Part shown: positions 26,451 through 44,205 of the stretch, piece by piece
How the letters are laid out: each line of letters opens with the position of its first letter
How positions within the stretch are numbered: the stretch's first letter is position 1
Assembly (NCBI RefSeq): GCF_050303215.1
Contig: NZ_JBNLBH010000007.1
Coordinates: 1-64,000, forward strand
Origin: Haliangium sp050303215
Lineage (GTDB): Bacteria; Myxococcota_A; Polyangia; Haliangiales; Haliangiaceae
Length of the DNA: 64,000 nt
Direction: 5' to 3'
The notes under the pieces: model-generated
Seen by the model: only the letters and a program-made list of their open reading frames with translations
Database searches by the model: none
Told to the model about the DNA's origin: nothing
Program-made: the position numbers and the translations under genes

Positions 26451-26750
26451 GGCCGGATCATAGCATGTCGCGCCCAAACTGCGACAGGCCGAATGCGGTT
26501 TGTGGGCGCCGAATCGAGGCCTCGGATCAGCAATTTTCGCAGGCTGGCGCGGCGACGGTGCCGGTGGACATCGTGTGGTGTATGCACAGCGAATACCAAT
26601 GATGCCATGGTGGACCGATGTCGATCGAGCCGCGCAGCCGGTTTGATGTGGTGGGTGGTGGGCTGTTCGCGGCCATCGAAACCCGGTTAAGATGTCACCG
26701 CCGGGGCGCCCTCTCGTGACCGCGGCCGCGCCACCGCTCTCCCCGTCGCC
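26451..26750. other. Divergent intergenic region
   Basis: These 300 bp are less GC-rich than the flanks and separate divergent genes. An imperfect inverted repeat with GCGCCC and GGGCGC arms lies at about 26469-26509, near the vWA gene start. No further gene is seen; promoters for both genes are expected here. Confidence 0.35.
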
Positions 26751-27632
26751 ATGGGCTCGCCTCGCATCTGTTTCAGCTTCGACATCGACTGGGCGCCGGA
26801 GTTCATGATCGACGAGCTCGCCGCCCTGATGAGCGAGCACGCGCGCCCGTTCACGGTCTTCTGCACCCACGACAGCCCCGCCACGCGCCGGCTGTTGGCC
26901 GTGCCCGGGTGCGAGACCGCGCTCCACCCCAACTTTCTGGCCGCCTTTGGGTCCGACCCGAGTGGCGCCGATCTGCACCAGCGCGAGGCCGACGTCCTCG
27001 ACCGACTCATGGCCAGCTTCCCCGACGCCCGCGGGGTGCGCAACCACGCCCTGTATTACCATTCCCGCCTGTTGGCGTTGTTCCACGGCCGCGGGGTCGA
27101 GTACCTGTCCAACGACCTCCGCTTCCTGGCCGCCGACACCCAGCCCTACCGCGACTGGAGCGGCCTGGTGCGGGTGCCCATCTACTGGGAGGACGACGTG
27201 CACTGCGTCTACTTCGACGGCCGATTCGAACTCGACGTGGTGCTGCCGCCGGAGTCGGTCGGGCCAGCGCCCGCGCCGGCACCACTCCGGGTCTTCAACT
27301 TCCACCCCGTGCACGTGTTCCTCAACACCTGCGACCTGAGCGCCTACCAGCGCGCCAAGCCCCACCTGCACGATCGTGCCCGGGCCGAACACGCCCGCCA
27401 CCCCGGCGCCGGAGTGGCCACCTTGCTGCGGGCCCTGCTGGCGGCCACTCCGGCCGCCCAGTGCGCGAGCGTGGCCGACGTCGCCCGCGACCACGCGGCC
27501 GCCGCCCCCTACCGGGGCCGATATCCGGCTTACCTCGCCCGCACCGGCGCGGTCGCGTCGCCGGTCGAGCAACCCAAACAGGCAGCAGGCGACACCCCGG
27601 ACGCGGCACCGCCGACCAGCGAGGACCCATGA
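26751..27632 (+). CDS. Polysaccharide deacetylase-like protein (WbmS-type)
   Basis: A 293-residue protein resembling the TIM-barrel deacetylase-like family near O-antigen genes. ICFSFDIDWAPEFMIDEL near the N-terminus holds the metal-binding aspartates; FCTHDSP, ALHPNF, RNHALYYHSRLL and FNFHPVHVFLNT supply further conserved histidines and aspartates. The C-terminal ~50 residues are a low-complexity tail. Its stop overlaps the next ATG as ATGA, so it is translationally coupled to the ATP-grasp gene. Predicted role: modification of a surface polysaccharide or other glycan; the substrate is not evident. Confidence 0.7.
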   Translation: MGSPRICFSFDIDWAPEFMIDELAALMSEHARPFTVFCTHDSPATRRLLAVPGCETALHPNFLAAFGSDPSGADLHQREADVLDRLMASFPDARGVRNHALYYHSRLLALFHGRGVEYLSNDLRFLAADTQPYRDWSGLVRVPIYWEDDVHCVYFDGRFELDVVLPPESVGPAPAPAPLRVFNFHPVHVFLNTCDLSAYQRAKPHLHDRARAEHARHPGAGVATLLRALLAATPAAQCASVADVARDHAAAAPYRGRYPAYLARTGAVASPVEQPKQAAGDTPDAAPPTSEDP

Positions 27633-28766
27633 GCGACCCCACCCGCATCTTGATCACCGGCGCAGGCGGCCCCCTCGGCGTCAACGTCACCCGCTCTCTG
27701 CGCGCCGCGGCGTCGACGCCCGGTGCGCCCCCGGCCACCCTCGTGGGCACCGACTGCAACCGCTGGCACCTGCCCCTGGCGCTCACCGACGAGGTCGTCC
27801 TGATTCCGCCCGCGCGCGACACCGACGCCTACCTCGCCGCCCTCGGCGAACTCATCAGCGCTCGCAGCATCGACCTGATCGTGCCCACCCACCCGGTCGA
27901 AGTACGGACTTTGTCGGCGCACCGCAACCGCTTCACCGGCGTGCGCTTCATGCTGCCCCCGCACGAGGCCATCCTGTTGGCCCAGGACAAGTGGCGCACC
28001 CACTGCCTGCTGCGCGACGCCGGCCTGCCCGTGCCCCTCACCCGCCTCATCGGCCGCCGCTCGCACCTCGACGAGGTCTTCGACGAGCTCGCCACCCGGC
28101 CGGTGTGGGTGCGCGGCGCGGGCGTGCCCGGGGCCGGCATCGGGGTGGCCTCACTGCCCTGCCGCGAGGTCGCGCACGCGGCCGCCTGGGTCGACCATCA
28201 CCAGGGCTGGGGCAAGTTCATCGCCAGCGAGTACCTCCCCGGCGCCAACCTCACCTGGTGCGGCCTGTTCTACCGCGGCGAGCTGGTCATGGCCCAGAGC
28301 CGCGAGCGGCTGGAGTACGTGCTGCCCCACGTCAGCCCCAGCGGCATCACCGGCGCCCCTGCGGTGAGCCGGACGGTATCGCGTCCCGATGTGCGCGACA
28401 GCGGCGAGGCCGCGGTGCGCGCGCTGCCCGGGCCACCGCACGGGGTCTACTTCGTCGATCTCAAGGAAGACGCCCACGGCGTCGCCCGCATCACCGAGAT
28501 CAACGCCGGCCGCTTCGGCACCACCATCCACTTCTACACCGAGGCCGGCGCCAACTTCGTGGCCGCGCTGGCGGCGCTGGCCCTGGGTCGGTCTCTGCCC
28601 GGCGCCCCCGAGGGCCGCCTGTTCGGCGCCCCCGCGATCGATCCCGTCGCGCCCGGCACCTACTGGATCCGCACCCTCGACTGCGGCCCGGTGCTGGTCA
28701 CCGACTTTGACCACCCGGCCGAGGCCTCGCCCGACCGCGCCGGCGCCGGAAGCAACGGAACCCGCC

Positions 28767-28774
<8 letters not shown>
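27629..28774 (+). CDS. ATP-grasp-type carboxylate-amine ligase
   Basis: A 381-residue protein. ILITGAGGPLGVNVTRSL is a nucleotide-binding N-terminus, and the body has the ATP-grasp layout (VPTHPVEVRTLS, LLAQDKWRTHCLLRDAGLPVPLT, GWGKFIASEYLPG, VDLKEDAHGVARITEINAGRFG, the last quoted in part: RITEINAGRFG). The C-terminal metal and nucleotide residues EINAGR are conserved. Related genes in O-antigen and exopolysaccharide clusters attach amino-acid-like groups. GAGG sits four bases before ATG 27629. It overlaps both neighbours, so the three genes form one operon. Confidence 0.72.
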
Positions 28775-30176
<1,402 letters not shown>

Positions 30177-30308
30177 GTGCGCCCGCCGCCGCTGCCACCC
30201 ACGCCGGCCGCAGCAGATGGCTCCGGCTCGCCGCCCGCGGCTGAGCGCCGCGGCCCCGGCCCATGATATGTAGCCGATGGCGCGCCCGCCCGCCGCGCCC
30301 GCCTGCCC

Positions 30309-30917
30309 ATGCGTTGGATCCTGGTCATCATCACCGCGCTCATGCTGCTCATGGGCGTGATCGTGCTCATCGGCGGCCTCTTGCCCCGCGATCACGAGGC
30401 CGGGCGCGTCGCCGTGTTCGCGGCCGCGCCGAGCGAGGTCTACGCCGTCGTCGCCGACCTCGAGGCCATGCCCACCTGGCGCTCCGACCTGGTCGACGTC
30501 AGGCCCCTCGACCTGGCCCCGGCCGATCCCGCCGCCTCGTCCGGCTCCACTGCGACCGCCACCGATCCGGTCCCGGCCTCGGCCGAGCCTCCCGACATCC
30601 CCCCCGGCGCCCAGGCCGCCTACCGCGAGGTCGGCGCTCGCGGCCCCGTGACCTTGGCCGTGCTCGAGCGCGACCCGCCCCGGCGCCTGGTCCTGTACCT
30701 GGCCGGCATGGGCCCCGGCTTCGTCGGCACCTGGACCTTCGACCTCGCCCCCGATCCGGCCGGGACCCGGCTCACGCTCACCGAGCGCGGCGAGATCGAA
30801 AACCCCGTGTTCCGCTTCCTGTCCCGCTTCGTGATCGGCTACACCACCGCCATCGACGCCTACCTGGACGACCTCGGCGCCCACCTCCGGGGCCCCGGTG
30901 CCGGCGCCGGGCCCTGA
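30309..30917 (+). CDS. SRPBCC (START-like) membrane-anchored protein
   Basis: A 202-residue protein with an N-terminal membrane helix (ILVIITALMLLMGVIVLIGGLL) and an SRPBCC hydrophobic-ligand domain: VFAAAPSEVYAVVADLEAMPTWR near 35-57 and a C-terminal long helix (FRFLSRFVIGYTTAIDAYLDDL). A Pro/Ala/Thr-rich insert (about 70-95) interrupts the sheet. Ligand unknown. Confidence 0.72.
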   Translation: MRWILVIITALMLLMGVIVLIGGLLPRDHEAGRVAVFAAAPSEVYAVVADLEAMPTWRSDLVDVRPLDLAPADPAASSGSTATATDPVPASAEPPDIPPGAQAAYREVGARGPVTLAVLERDPPRRLVLYLAGMGPGFVGTWTFDLAPDPAGTRLTLTERGEIENPVFRFLSRFVIGYTTAIDAYLDDLGAHLRGPGAGAGP

Positions 30918-31001
30918 GTCGCCGGTCCTGAGCCGCCAACCCCGTTCGCCGGGCTCGTATGAGCAAACCGCGATTCACCTGATGCGTACGCCGGGTGACA
31001 G

Positions 31002-31030
31002 TTGACAGCGCGGTCACCGTACCGTCAAAT
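31002..31030 (+). promoter_or_regulatory. Candidate sigma-70 promoter of the HAD-IB gene
   Basis: TTGACA (31002-31007), a 17-base spacer and TCAAAT (31025-31030) give a good promoter. Transcription would begin near 31037, which excludes an in-frame ATG at 31029 and favours the ATG at 31050. Confidence 0.5.
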
Positions 31031-31049
31031 GGGCACCCCAAGCTCCCCG

Positions 31050-31730
<681 letters not shown>

Positions 31731-31759
31731 TCCCGGCCGCGCGCTTCTTCGAGGTAATC

Positions 31760-33370
<1,611 letters not shown>

Positions 33371-33500
33371 GCCCCTGCCTGCGGGCCGTGCCCGTGCCCG
33401 CGGGCCCGGCCTTCACGGTTGCCGCGCGGGCGCGAAGCGGGCATGCTGGGCGAGGTCCGGCCGCGCCGGCCGCGCCGGCCGGGCGGACGCGGTAGCGCTC

Positions 33501-35210
33501 ATGCCCCTGTCTCTGCCCATTGGAATCGACGACTTCCGCCGCCTGCGCGAGGGCGGCCACACCTACGTCGACAAGACCTCCCTGATCTGCGAGTTGCTCG
33601 ACGACCCCGGCAGCCAGGTGCTGCTGTTGCCGCGGCCTCGGCGCTTTGGCAAGAGCCTGAACCTGTCCACGCTGCGCTACTACTTCGAGCGCTCGGACGA
33701 AGACCTCAGCGGGCTGTTCGAGGGCCTGACCGTGTGGGAGGCGGGCGAGCCCTACCGAAGCCACTTCCAGCGCTACCCGGTCATCTACCTCACCTTCAAG
33801 GACATCAAGCCGGACACCGCCGAGGACTTCTGGGCCGACATCGAGATTTTGATTCAAGACCTGTTCTCGCATCATCGACATGTGCTCGACAGCGGCACCC
33901 TCAGCGAGGTGCAAGCGCGGCGCTACCGCGCCATCCTCGCCGGCGAGGCCACTCCGGCGCTGCAGCGGCGTGCGCTCAAGGAGCTGGCGACCGTGCTGCA
34001 CCAAGCCTACGGTGAGCGGGCGATGGTCTTCATCGACGAGTACGACGCGCCCATTCACTCGGCGTACGTCAGAGGGTTCGCACCCGAGGTGCTGGGGTTC
34101 TTCCGCGCCTTCCTGGGCGGCGGGCTCAAGGGCAACCCCCACCTCGGCCGGGCGGTGCTGACCGGAATTTTGCGCATCGCGCGCGAGAGCATCTTCTCGG
34201 GGCTCAACAACCTGGCCGTGTGCAGCTTGCTGGAGCACCGCTTCTCGAGCGCCTTCGGCTTCACCGAGGACGAGACGGCCGGACTGCTCGCCCAGGCCGG
34301 TCGCAGCGGCGAGCTGAGCGAGGTGCAGGACTGGTACAACGGCTACCGCTTCGGTGAGCGCGTGATCTACAACCCCTGGTCGGTGCTCAGTTACATCCAT
34401 TGGGGCGGAGAGCCCAAGCCCTACTGGCTGGGCACCAGCGCCAACGAGCTGATCGAAGAGGTGCTGGGCGCCCACGCCACCCGCTTGCAGCCGCGCTTCG
34501 AGGCGCTCATGGCGGAGGGCGGCGTCGACCAGGTGGTCGACGAGAACGTGAGCCTGGACGACATCGAGCACAGCGAGCGGGCGCTGTGGAGCCTGCTGCT
34601 GTTCTCGGGGTACCTCAAGGCCGAGAAGTGCGGCCGCACCGAGCACGGTCAGGCCATCCACCGGCTGTCGATCCCCAACCGCGAGGTCCGGTTGGTGTAC
34701 GCCCACAGCTTCCAGAAGTGGATGGAGCGGCGCATGCGCGGCCACGGAGGCAGCCTCGAGGCCCTGACCGGGGCCCTGCTGACGGGCGACGCCGTGGGTG
34801 TACAACGCGAGCTGGGCGCGTTCGCGCGCGATTTGCTCTCGTACCACGACACCGGCGGCCTGCGGCCCGAGAACATGTACCAAGGCTTCGTGATCGGACT
34901 TCTGGCGGTGATGGAGGACACCCACCTGGTGCGCTCGAACCGCGAGTCGGGCGCGGGCCGGCCGGACGTCATGATCCGACCGCGCCGGCCGGGGGCCCCC
35001 GGGGCGGTGCTGGAGCTCAAGGTGGCGCGCCCAGGGGAGAAGACCCTCGACGCCGCCCTGGACGAAGGCCTGGCCCAACTCGCGGCCAAGGACTACGCCG
35101 CCGAGCTGCGCGCGGTCGGGGCCGAGCCGGTGCACGGCTTCGCGGTCGCCTTCGACGGCAAGGAGGTGCGCGTGCGCAGCGCACCCGCGGTCGTGCCGCC
35201 CCAGGCTTGA
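33501..35210 (+). CDS. AAA-ATPase-like / PD-(D/E)XK nuclease-like protein
   Basis: A 569-residue protein. Residues about 5-220 are an AAA-ATPase-like (DUF1703) domain: GIDDFRRLREGGHTYVDKT, LLPRPRRFGKSL (modified Walker A) and AMVFIDEYDAPIH (Walker B). The C-terminal ~150 residues contain a PD-(D/E)XK fold: GRPDVMIRPRRPGAPGAVLELKVA supplies D and ExK. These proteins are widespread, often as multicopy accessory genes; defence or mobile-element roles are suspected but unproven. The gene stands alone. Start ATG 33501; the 130 bp before it look non-coding. Confidence 0.8.
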   Translation: MPLSLPIGIDDFRRLREGGHTYVDKTSLICELLDDPGSQVLLLPRPRRFGKSLNLSTLRYYFERSDEDLSGLFEGLTVWEAGEPYRSHFQRYPVIYLTFKDIKPDTAEDFWADIEILIQDLFSHHRHVLDSGTLSEVQARRYRAILAGEATPALQRRALKELATVLHQAYGERAMVFIDEYDAPIHSAYVRGFAPEVLGFFRAFLGGGLKGNPHLGRAVLTGILRIARESIFSGLNNLAVCSLLEHRFSSAFGFTEDETAGLLAQAGRSGELSEVQDWYNGYRFGERVIYNPWSVLSYIHWGGEPKPYWLGTSANELIEEVLGAHATRLQPRFEALMAEGGVDQVVDENVSLDDIEHSERALWSLLLFSGYLKAEKCGRTEHGQAIHRLSIPNREVRLVYAHSFQKWMERRMRGHGGSLEALTGALLTGDAVGVQRELGAFARDLLSYHDTGGLRPENMYQGFVIGLLAVMEDTHLVRSNRESGAGRPDVMIRPRRPGAPGAVLELKVARPGEKTLDAALDEGLAQLAAKDYAAELRAVGAEPVHGFAVAFDGKEVRVRSAPAVVPPQA

Positions 35211-35328
35211 CCCGCTCGGGTGCTGCCCTGAGCGGACCCGGTCCGCGAGCACCGGCGCGGCGATCAAGGCAGGCCTGACCCGACCTGCACGCAAGCGGGA
35301 ACCGCGGCCGACAGCACGGCCCGCCTGG

Positions 35329-36882
35329 TCACGGCTCGAACGTGCCGGGCGGGTTGGGGCGGATGAAGGGCGGTGGCCGCACGCTGGGCACGCCCAGCTC
35401 CAACTCCTCGGGAAACTCGATCAGCCCGTCGTCCTCGGAGCCTTCGCTGGACGGTAGCGGGACCAGCAACACGTTGCCGAGGTTCACCTCGCATACCCGG
35501 CTCTGGCTCATGAGCGACAGCCGCTCACACTCGCAGGTAGGCTCGTAACCCGGGGTGCAGTCGCGAAAGAAGCCCTCGCCGGTGTCGGTGGAGCGCCAGT
35601 AGGTGCGCCACCGGCGCATGATGGGTTCGCCGTCCTCGGTCTTTTCTTCACACACCCACAGGCACTCGCCCCCGGGCGGGCAGAGGTCCTCGTCGAACTC
35701 GAAGGCGGGCTCGTCGAGGACCGCCGGCGGGGTCAGGCTGCAATCGTTGATGCGGCAGCCCTGGCCGCACAGGGGCACTGCGCGGTCGCCGCCGCACAGG
35801 CACGAGCTCTGGCGCTCGTCGATGATGCGATCGCGCTCGGCCCGGCGCGCGTTCCACTCGTCGTCGCTCTCCCAGGGGCTGCGGACCTGGTTGAGGAAGC
35901 CCTCGCCGGCGGCGAACCACATCCCCGGGAAGCCCGGGAAGGACCAGTACGTGGCCCAGCCCGCGACCACGAAGGGATAGGCCGCGGCCACGCCGATGTC
36001 GGCCCACCACGGGGACTCATCGAGTTGATCGCGGAAGGCTCGATTCAGCCCGGCCAACTGGCAATCCACCAAGGCCGCGTTGGCCGCCTCCCAGGCGAGG
36101 AAGCTGCCGATGTCGCCGGCCGGCACGGTGCCGTCCATGCGGGTGCCGCCGCACCAGAAGGCGCGATCGTGCTCGAGGCAGCAGGAGCGAGTGTCGATGC
36201 GCTGGTCGAAGAAGAACATCACCTCCGGCGCGCCCGCCGAGCACTCGAAGTCGCGGCCGGTGTCGCGGCCGTAGCAGTCGTCGATCACGTCGGGGACGGC
36301 AGGTCGCTCGGGTTCGCAGGTGGTGTGGGTGAAGCCGTAGACCGGGGCCTGGTTGCAGTAGCCGACGTCGGTGGCGTCGGGGTGCAGGGCCACGTTCATG
36401 TGGCTGGCCAAGGCGTCGCGGTCCCCGGTCCCGTAGCGCTCCACGCCGTCGGACCAGGCCTCGAACCAGCGGTAGTAGCGGTGCACGGCCATGGCCGTGG
36501 CGGCGACGTGGTCGGCGAACGGGCTCTCGGAGACCGGTGCCACCGTGTCCTCGTATACGTATTCGTCGATCCCGATCCGGTAGATGTCGCCCTCGGCCTC
36601 GAAGTGATGCTGCAGCGAGTTGCCGGAGGGGAAGGTGATGCGCACGATGCCGGCCTCGCGCTCGGGCTCTTGAAATCCCTGCACCGAGTACACGATCGAG
36701 CCCTCACCGCCGGGCTGCGCGCGCAGGGTGATGTCGTGGGTGGGTACCTCTTCGGTGGTGACGGCGGCGCCGAGCGTCGGGGAGGGCGCGCCGGGGTCTG
36801 CTTCGTTCACGCAGGCGGGCAGGACCAGGCCGGCGAGGGCGACGGCGAGGGCGAGACATCGGGGCGGTCGTGAGGATGTCAT
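35329..36882 (-). CDS. Lipoprotein with a phospholipase-A2-like CCxxHD motif
   Basis: A 517-residue exported protein. Signal peptide with lipobox LVLPAC (cysteine near 24). Residues about 200-260 contain DDCYGRDTGRDFECSAG and SCCLEHDRAFWCGG; C234-C235, H238 and D239 match the CCxxHD helix of secreted phospholipase A2, where the histidine/aspartate pair is catalytic. The calcium loop is not obvious. Many further cysteines follow, suggesting a disulfide-rich exported enzyme. Promoter and palindrome are visible upstream. Phospholipase activity is inference only. Confidence 0.65.
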   Translation of the reverse strand: MTSSRPPRCLALAVALAGLVLPACVNEADPGAPSPTLGAAVTTEEVPTHDITLRAQPGGEGSIVYSVQGFQEPEREAGIVRITFPSGNSLQHHFEAEGDIYRIGIDEYVYEDTVAPVSESPFADHVAATAMAVHRYYRWFEAWSDGVERYGTGDRDALASHMNVALHPDATDVGYCNQAPVYGFTHTTCEPERPAVPDVIDDCYGRDTGRDFECSAGAPEVMFFFDQRIDTRSCCLEHDRAFWCGGTRMDGTVPAGDIGSFLAWEAANAALVDCQLAGLNRAFRDQLDESPWWADIGVAAAYPFVVAGWATYWSFPGFPGMWFAAGEGFLNQVRSPWESDDEWNARRAERDRIIDERQSSCLCGGDRAVPLCGQGCRINDCSLTPPAVLDEPAFEFDEDLCPPGGECLWVCEEKTEDGEPIMRRWRTYWRSTDTGEGFFRDCTPGYEPTCECERLSLMSQSRVCEVNLGNVLLVPLPSSEGSEDDGLIEFPEELELGVPSVRPPPFIRPNPPGTFEP

Positions 36883-36940
36883 GAGCGGTCTTTCTCGGGT
36901 GTTCGTGTGCTGGTCAGCGAGATGGTCGATGTCGGGCGAA

Positions 36941-36968
36941 ATGATACAAAGGGCTCATTTTGAATCAA
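36941..36968 (-). promoter_or_regulatory. Candidate promoter of the PLA2-like lipoprotein gene
   Basis: On the minus strand TTGATT (36968-36963) and TATCAT (36946-36941) are spaced by 16 bases; the start codon lies about 60 bases downstream. Confidence 0.45.
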
Positions 36969-36982
36969 GTGTAATTTACACT
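36968..36982. promoter_or_regulatory. Perfect 15-bp palindrome upstream of the -35 box
   Basis: AGTGTAA-T-TTACACT is a perfect inverted repeat abutting the -35 of the lipoprotein promoter. Position and symmetry suggest an operator for a dimeric regulator. The half-site resembles the TTACA/TGTAA pair at 13492-13503. Confidence 0.5.
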
Positions 36983-37252
36983 GCTATAAATACATGACAT
37001 GTTCGCTGCGGTCTGCTTGCGCCCGGGCCGTGGCGTCCGTTCCTCCTGAGCTGCGACGAGGCCTGAGTTCGCCGCCGGCGGCCTCGAATCGCCACATGTA
37101 GCGGAGTGCCACACGGCCGCCGCGGGAAAAATCGCCCCACCTTCGGGAGAGACCGGCAGGAGCGGCTGCGACTGGGCCTGGTCGGCGATGCCGCCGCGGG
37201 CCCGAACTCGGCAGAGCCGGTTGGCACGTGACGTGATGTGCGTGACCGCGAC

Positions 37253-38815
37253 ATGGCACCGCGCAAGCCGCCTCGGGCCCGCCCTTGGACCCAGGCCGAC
37301 ATCGACGGCATCGTCGCCTGCCACCAGGCGTCGTATTCGGACTACCCCGCTGCGACCCACTACGACCGGCGCCTGTTCGAACTCCAGCTCGAGGCGTTTC
37401 CCCAGGGCCAGTGCCTGGTCGAGATGGACGGTCGCGTGGTCGGCTACGCCACCTCGCTCATCGTCCAGCTCGACGACGTGCACTACCGCTACACGTACAG
37501 CGAGCTGACCGGCGCCGCCACCTTCAGCACCCACGAGCCCAGCGGCGACACCCTCTACGGCGCCGACATCGCCGTGCACCCCGAGTATCGCCGGCGCGGG
37601 GTGGCGCGGCGGCTGTACGAGTACAGGGTCAAGCTGATGCGGCGCTACAACCTGCGCCGCATGCTCGCCTACGGGCGCATCCCCGGCTACGCCGCGGTCG
37701 CCGGCCAGATGACCCCCGAGGAGTACGTCCAGCAGGTGCTCCGGGGCGAGCGCCGGGACCAGGCCCTGAGCACCCACATGCGCGCCGGCTACCAGGTCAA
37801 GGGCGTGGCCCTGGATCTGTTCACGGACCGCTCCAGCCTCCACTACTCGACCGTGCTGGAGATGCCCAACCGCGACTTCAAGCCCGAGCGGCGCCGGCTC
37901 GCGGCCACCCCGCTGGCGCGCCCGGTACGCAACATCCGGGTGTGCGCGGCCCAGTGGCAGCTCCGCAGCTACAGCTCATGGGACCAGCTCGAGCAGGCGG
38001 TGAGCTTCTTCGTCGACGCCGCGGACGCCTACCACTGTCACGTGCTGCTGTTCCCCGAGCTGTTCGCGGCCGGGCTCCTGGGCGGGATGCCGCGCGAGTG
38101 GGACACCCTGCGCGAGATGCGGGCCCTGGCCGAGCACACCGAGCGCTACCTGGCCATGTTCCGGCACATGGCCGAGGACAACGGCCTGTACATCATCGGC
38201 GGCTCGCAGCCAGTGGAGCGCGAGGGCAAGCTGTACAACGTCGCCCACCTGTTCTCGCCCACGGGCAAGGTCTACACCCAGGACAAGCTCCACATCACCC
38301 CCGGCGAGCGCCAGCACTGGGGCATCCAGCCCGGGACCGGCATCAAGGTCTTCGACACCCCTCTGGGTCGGTTCGCGATCCAGGTCTGCTACGACATCGA
38401 GTTCCCCGAGATCGCGCGCCTGCTGACCCTGGCCGGGGTCGAGGTCTTCTTCGTCCCCTTCAGCACCGACGAGCGCAAGGCCTACCAGCGGGTCCGCTTC
38501 ACCGCCCAGGCCCGCGCGGTCGAGAACATCGTGTACGTGGTCATCGCCGGCAATGTCGGCAACCTGCCCACCAAGACCTATCTGCTCAACTACGGCCAGG
38601 CGGCCGTGTTCACCCCCAGCGACTTCGGCTTCCCGCTCCAGGCCACCCTGGCCGAAGCCGAGGTCAACCTCGAGACCGTCGTCATCTCCGACCTCGACAT
38701 CGGCGCGCTCGTGCGCGCCCGCGAGAACGGCAGCGTGCGCCCCCTCTATGATCGCCGCCCCGACCTGTACCAGCTCGCCCCGCGAGTGCCGATCGACATC
38801 ATCCGCGTCGAATGA
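37253..38815 (+). CDS. GNAT acetyltransferase - carbon-nitrogen hydrolase fusion
   Basis: A 520-residue fusion. Residues about 10-210 are a GNAT domain: IAVHPEYRRRGVARRLYEYR is the acetyl-CoA motif A. Residues about 230-510 are a nitrilase-type amidase with the E-K-C triad in LLFPELFAAG, DKLHITPGER and QVCYDIEFPE. Fusions of this kind are a recognised family, but the substrate is unknown. The ATG at 37253 is chosen; a GTG at 37238 is also in frame, and neither has a strong ribosome site. It is followed 21 bases later by the SET gene. Confidence 0.85.
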   Translation: MAPRKPPRARPWTQADIDGIVACHQASYSDYPAATHYDRRLFELQLEAFPQGQCLVEMDGRVVGYATSLIVQLDDVHYRYTYSELTGAATFSTHEPSGDTLYGADIAVHPEYRRRGVARRLYEYRVKLMRRYNLRRMLAYGRIPGYAAVAGQMTPEEYVQQVLRGERRDQALSTHMRAGYQVKGVALDLFTDRSSLHYSTVLEMPNRDFKPERRRLAATPLARPVRNIRVCAAQWQLRSYSSWDQLEQAVSFFVDAADAYHCHVLLFPELFAAGLLGGMPREWDTLREMRALAEHTERYLAMFRHMAEDNGLYIIGGSQPVEREGKLYNVAHLFSPTGKVYTQDKLHITPGERQHWGIQPGTGIKVFDTPLGRFAIQVCYDIEFPEIARLLTLAGVEVFFVPFSTDERKAYQRVRFTAQARAVENIVYVVIAGNVGNLPTKTYLLNYGQAAVFTPSDFGFPLQATLAEAEVNLETVVISDLDIGALVRARENGSVRPLYDRRPDLYQLAPRVPIDIIRVE

Positions 38816-38836
38816 CGCAGCCGGAGGACAAGTCCC

Positions 38837-39394
38837 ATGTCGCGTCGACCTGCATCGTACGGTTCCCCCAAGCTGCACGCGCTCGAGCGCGGGTCCAAGG
38901 GCAGGGGGGTGCTCACCACCGCGCCCATCGTTCGGGACGAGCTCATCGCCGTGTTCGGCGGCGACGTGGTCCACGCCGATGAGCTGGCCGCGATCCCGGC
39001 CGGGCAGCGCCGCCTGCTGCTCCAGGTCGAGGACGAGCTGTATCTGTTGTCGGACCAGGCCGGCGTGCCCGACTACATCAACCACTCCTGCCAGCCCAAC
39101 GCCGGCTTGCGCGGCCCGGTGACCCTGGTCGCCATGCGCGACATCGCCGCCGGCGAGGAGATCTGCTTCGACTACGCCATGAGCGACGGCAGCGACTACG
39201 ACGCCTTCGACTGCGCCTGCGGCGCGCCCAACTGCCGTGGTCGGGTCAGCGGCGCCGACTGGCGCGAGCCGCTGCTGTGGCGTCGCTACCAGGGCTACTT
39301 CTCGCCCTATTTGCAGCGCCGCATCGACGCCCTCGCCGGCGCCGGCCAGCGCCCCGACCAGGTCCGTGTCCGCACTCGCGGGCGGGCCGGCTGA
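38837..39394 (+). CDS. SET-domain protein (putative lysine methyltransferase)
   Basis: A 185-residue SET protein. The cofactor motif INHSCQPNAGLR, the active-site EEICFDYAMSDGSDYDAFD (in part EEICFDYAM) and a post-SET-like CACGAPNCRG are all present, so it is probably catalytic. GGAGG lies nine bases before ATG 38837. SET proteins are uncommon in bacteria and may act on ribosomal or other proteins. Its linkage to the GNAT-nitrilase gene suggests one operon. Confidence 0.8.
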   Translation: MSRRPASYGSPKLHALERGSKGRGVLTTAPIVRDELIAVFGGDVVHADELAAIPAGQRRLLLQVEDELYLLSDQAGVPDYINHSCQPNAGLRGPVTLVAMRDIAAGEEICFDYAMSDGSDYDAFDCACGAPNCRGRVSGADWREPLLWRRYQGYFSPYLQRRIDALAGAGQRPDQVRVRTRGRAG

Positions 39395-39492
39395 ACCGCT
39401 CCCTCGACCGTTGGCCAGAATGGCCGGACCATCCTCGAATCCACCCTCAGCGAAATGCTGCAGCAGGGTTGCGAGTGGGCCGGGAAGGTGCG

Positions 39493-44201
<4,709 letters not shown>

Positions 44202-44205
<4 letters not shown>

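Larger units (their letters stand above)
36883..37252. other. Divergent intergenic region
   Basis: This 370-bp gap has an AT-rich core at 36940-37000 that holds the promoter and palindrome described separately, and a GC-rich right half without a recognisable gene. The GNAT-nitrilase promoter should lie here but was not identified. Confidence 0.4.
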
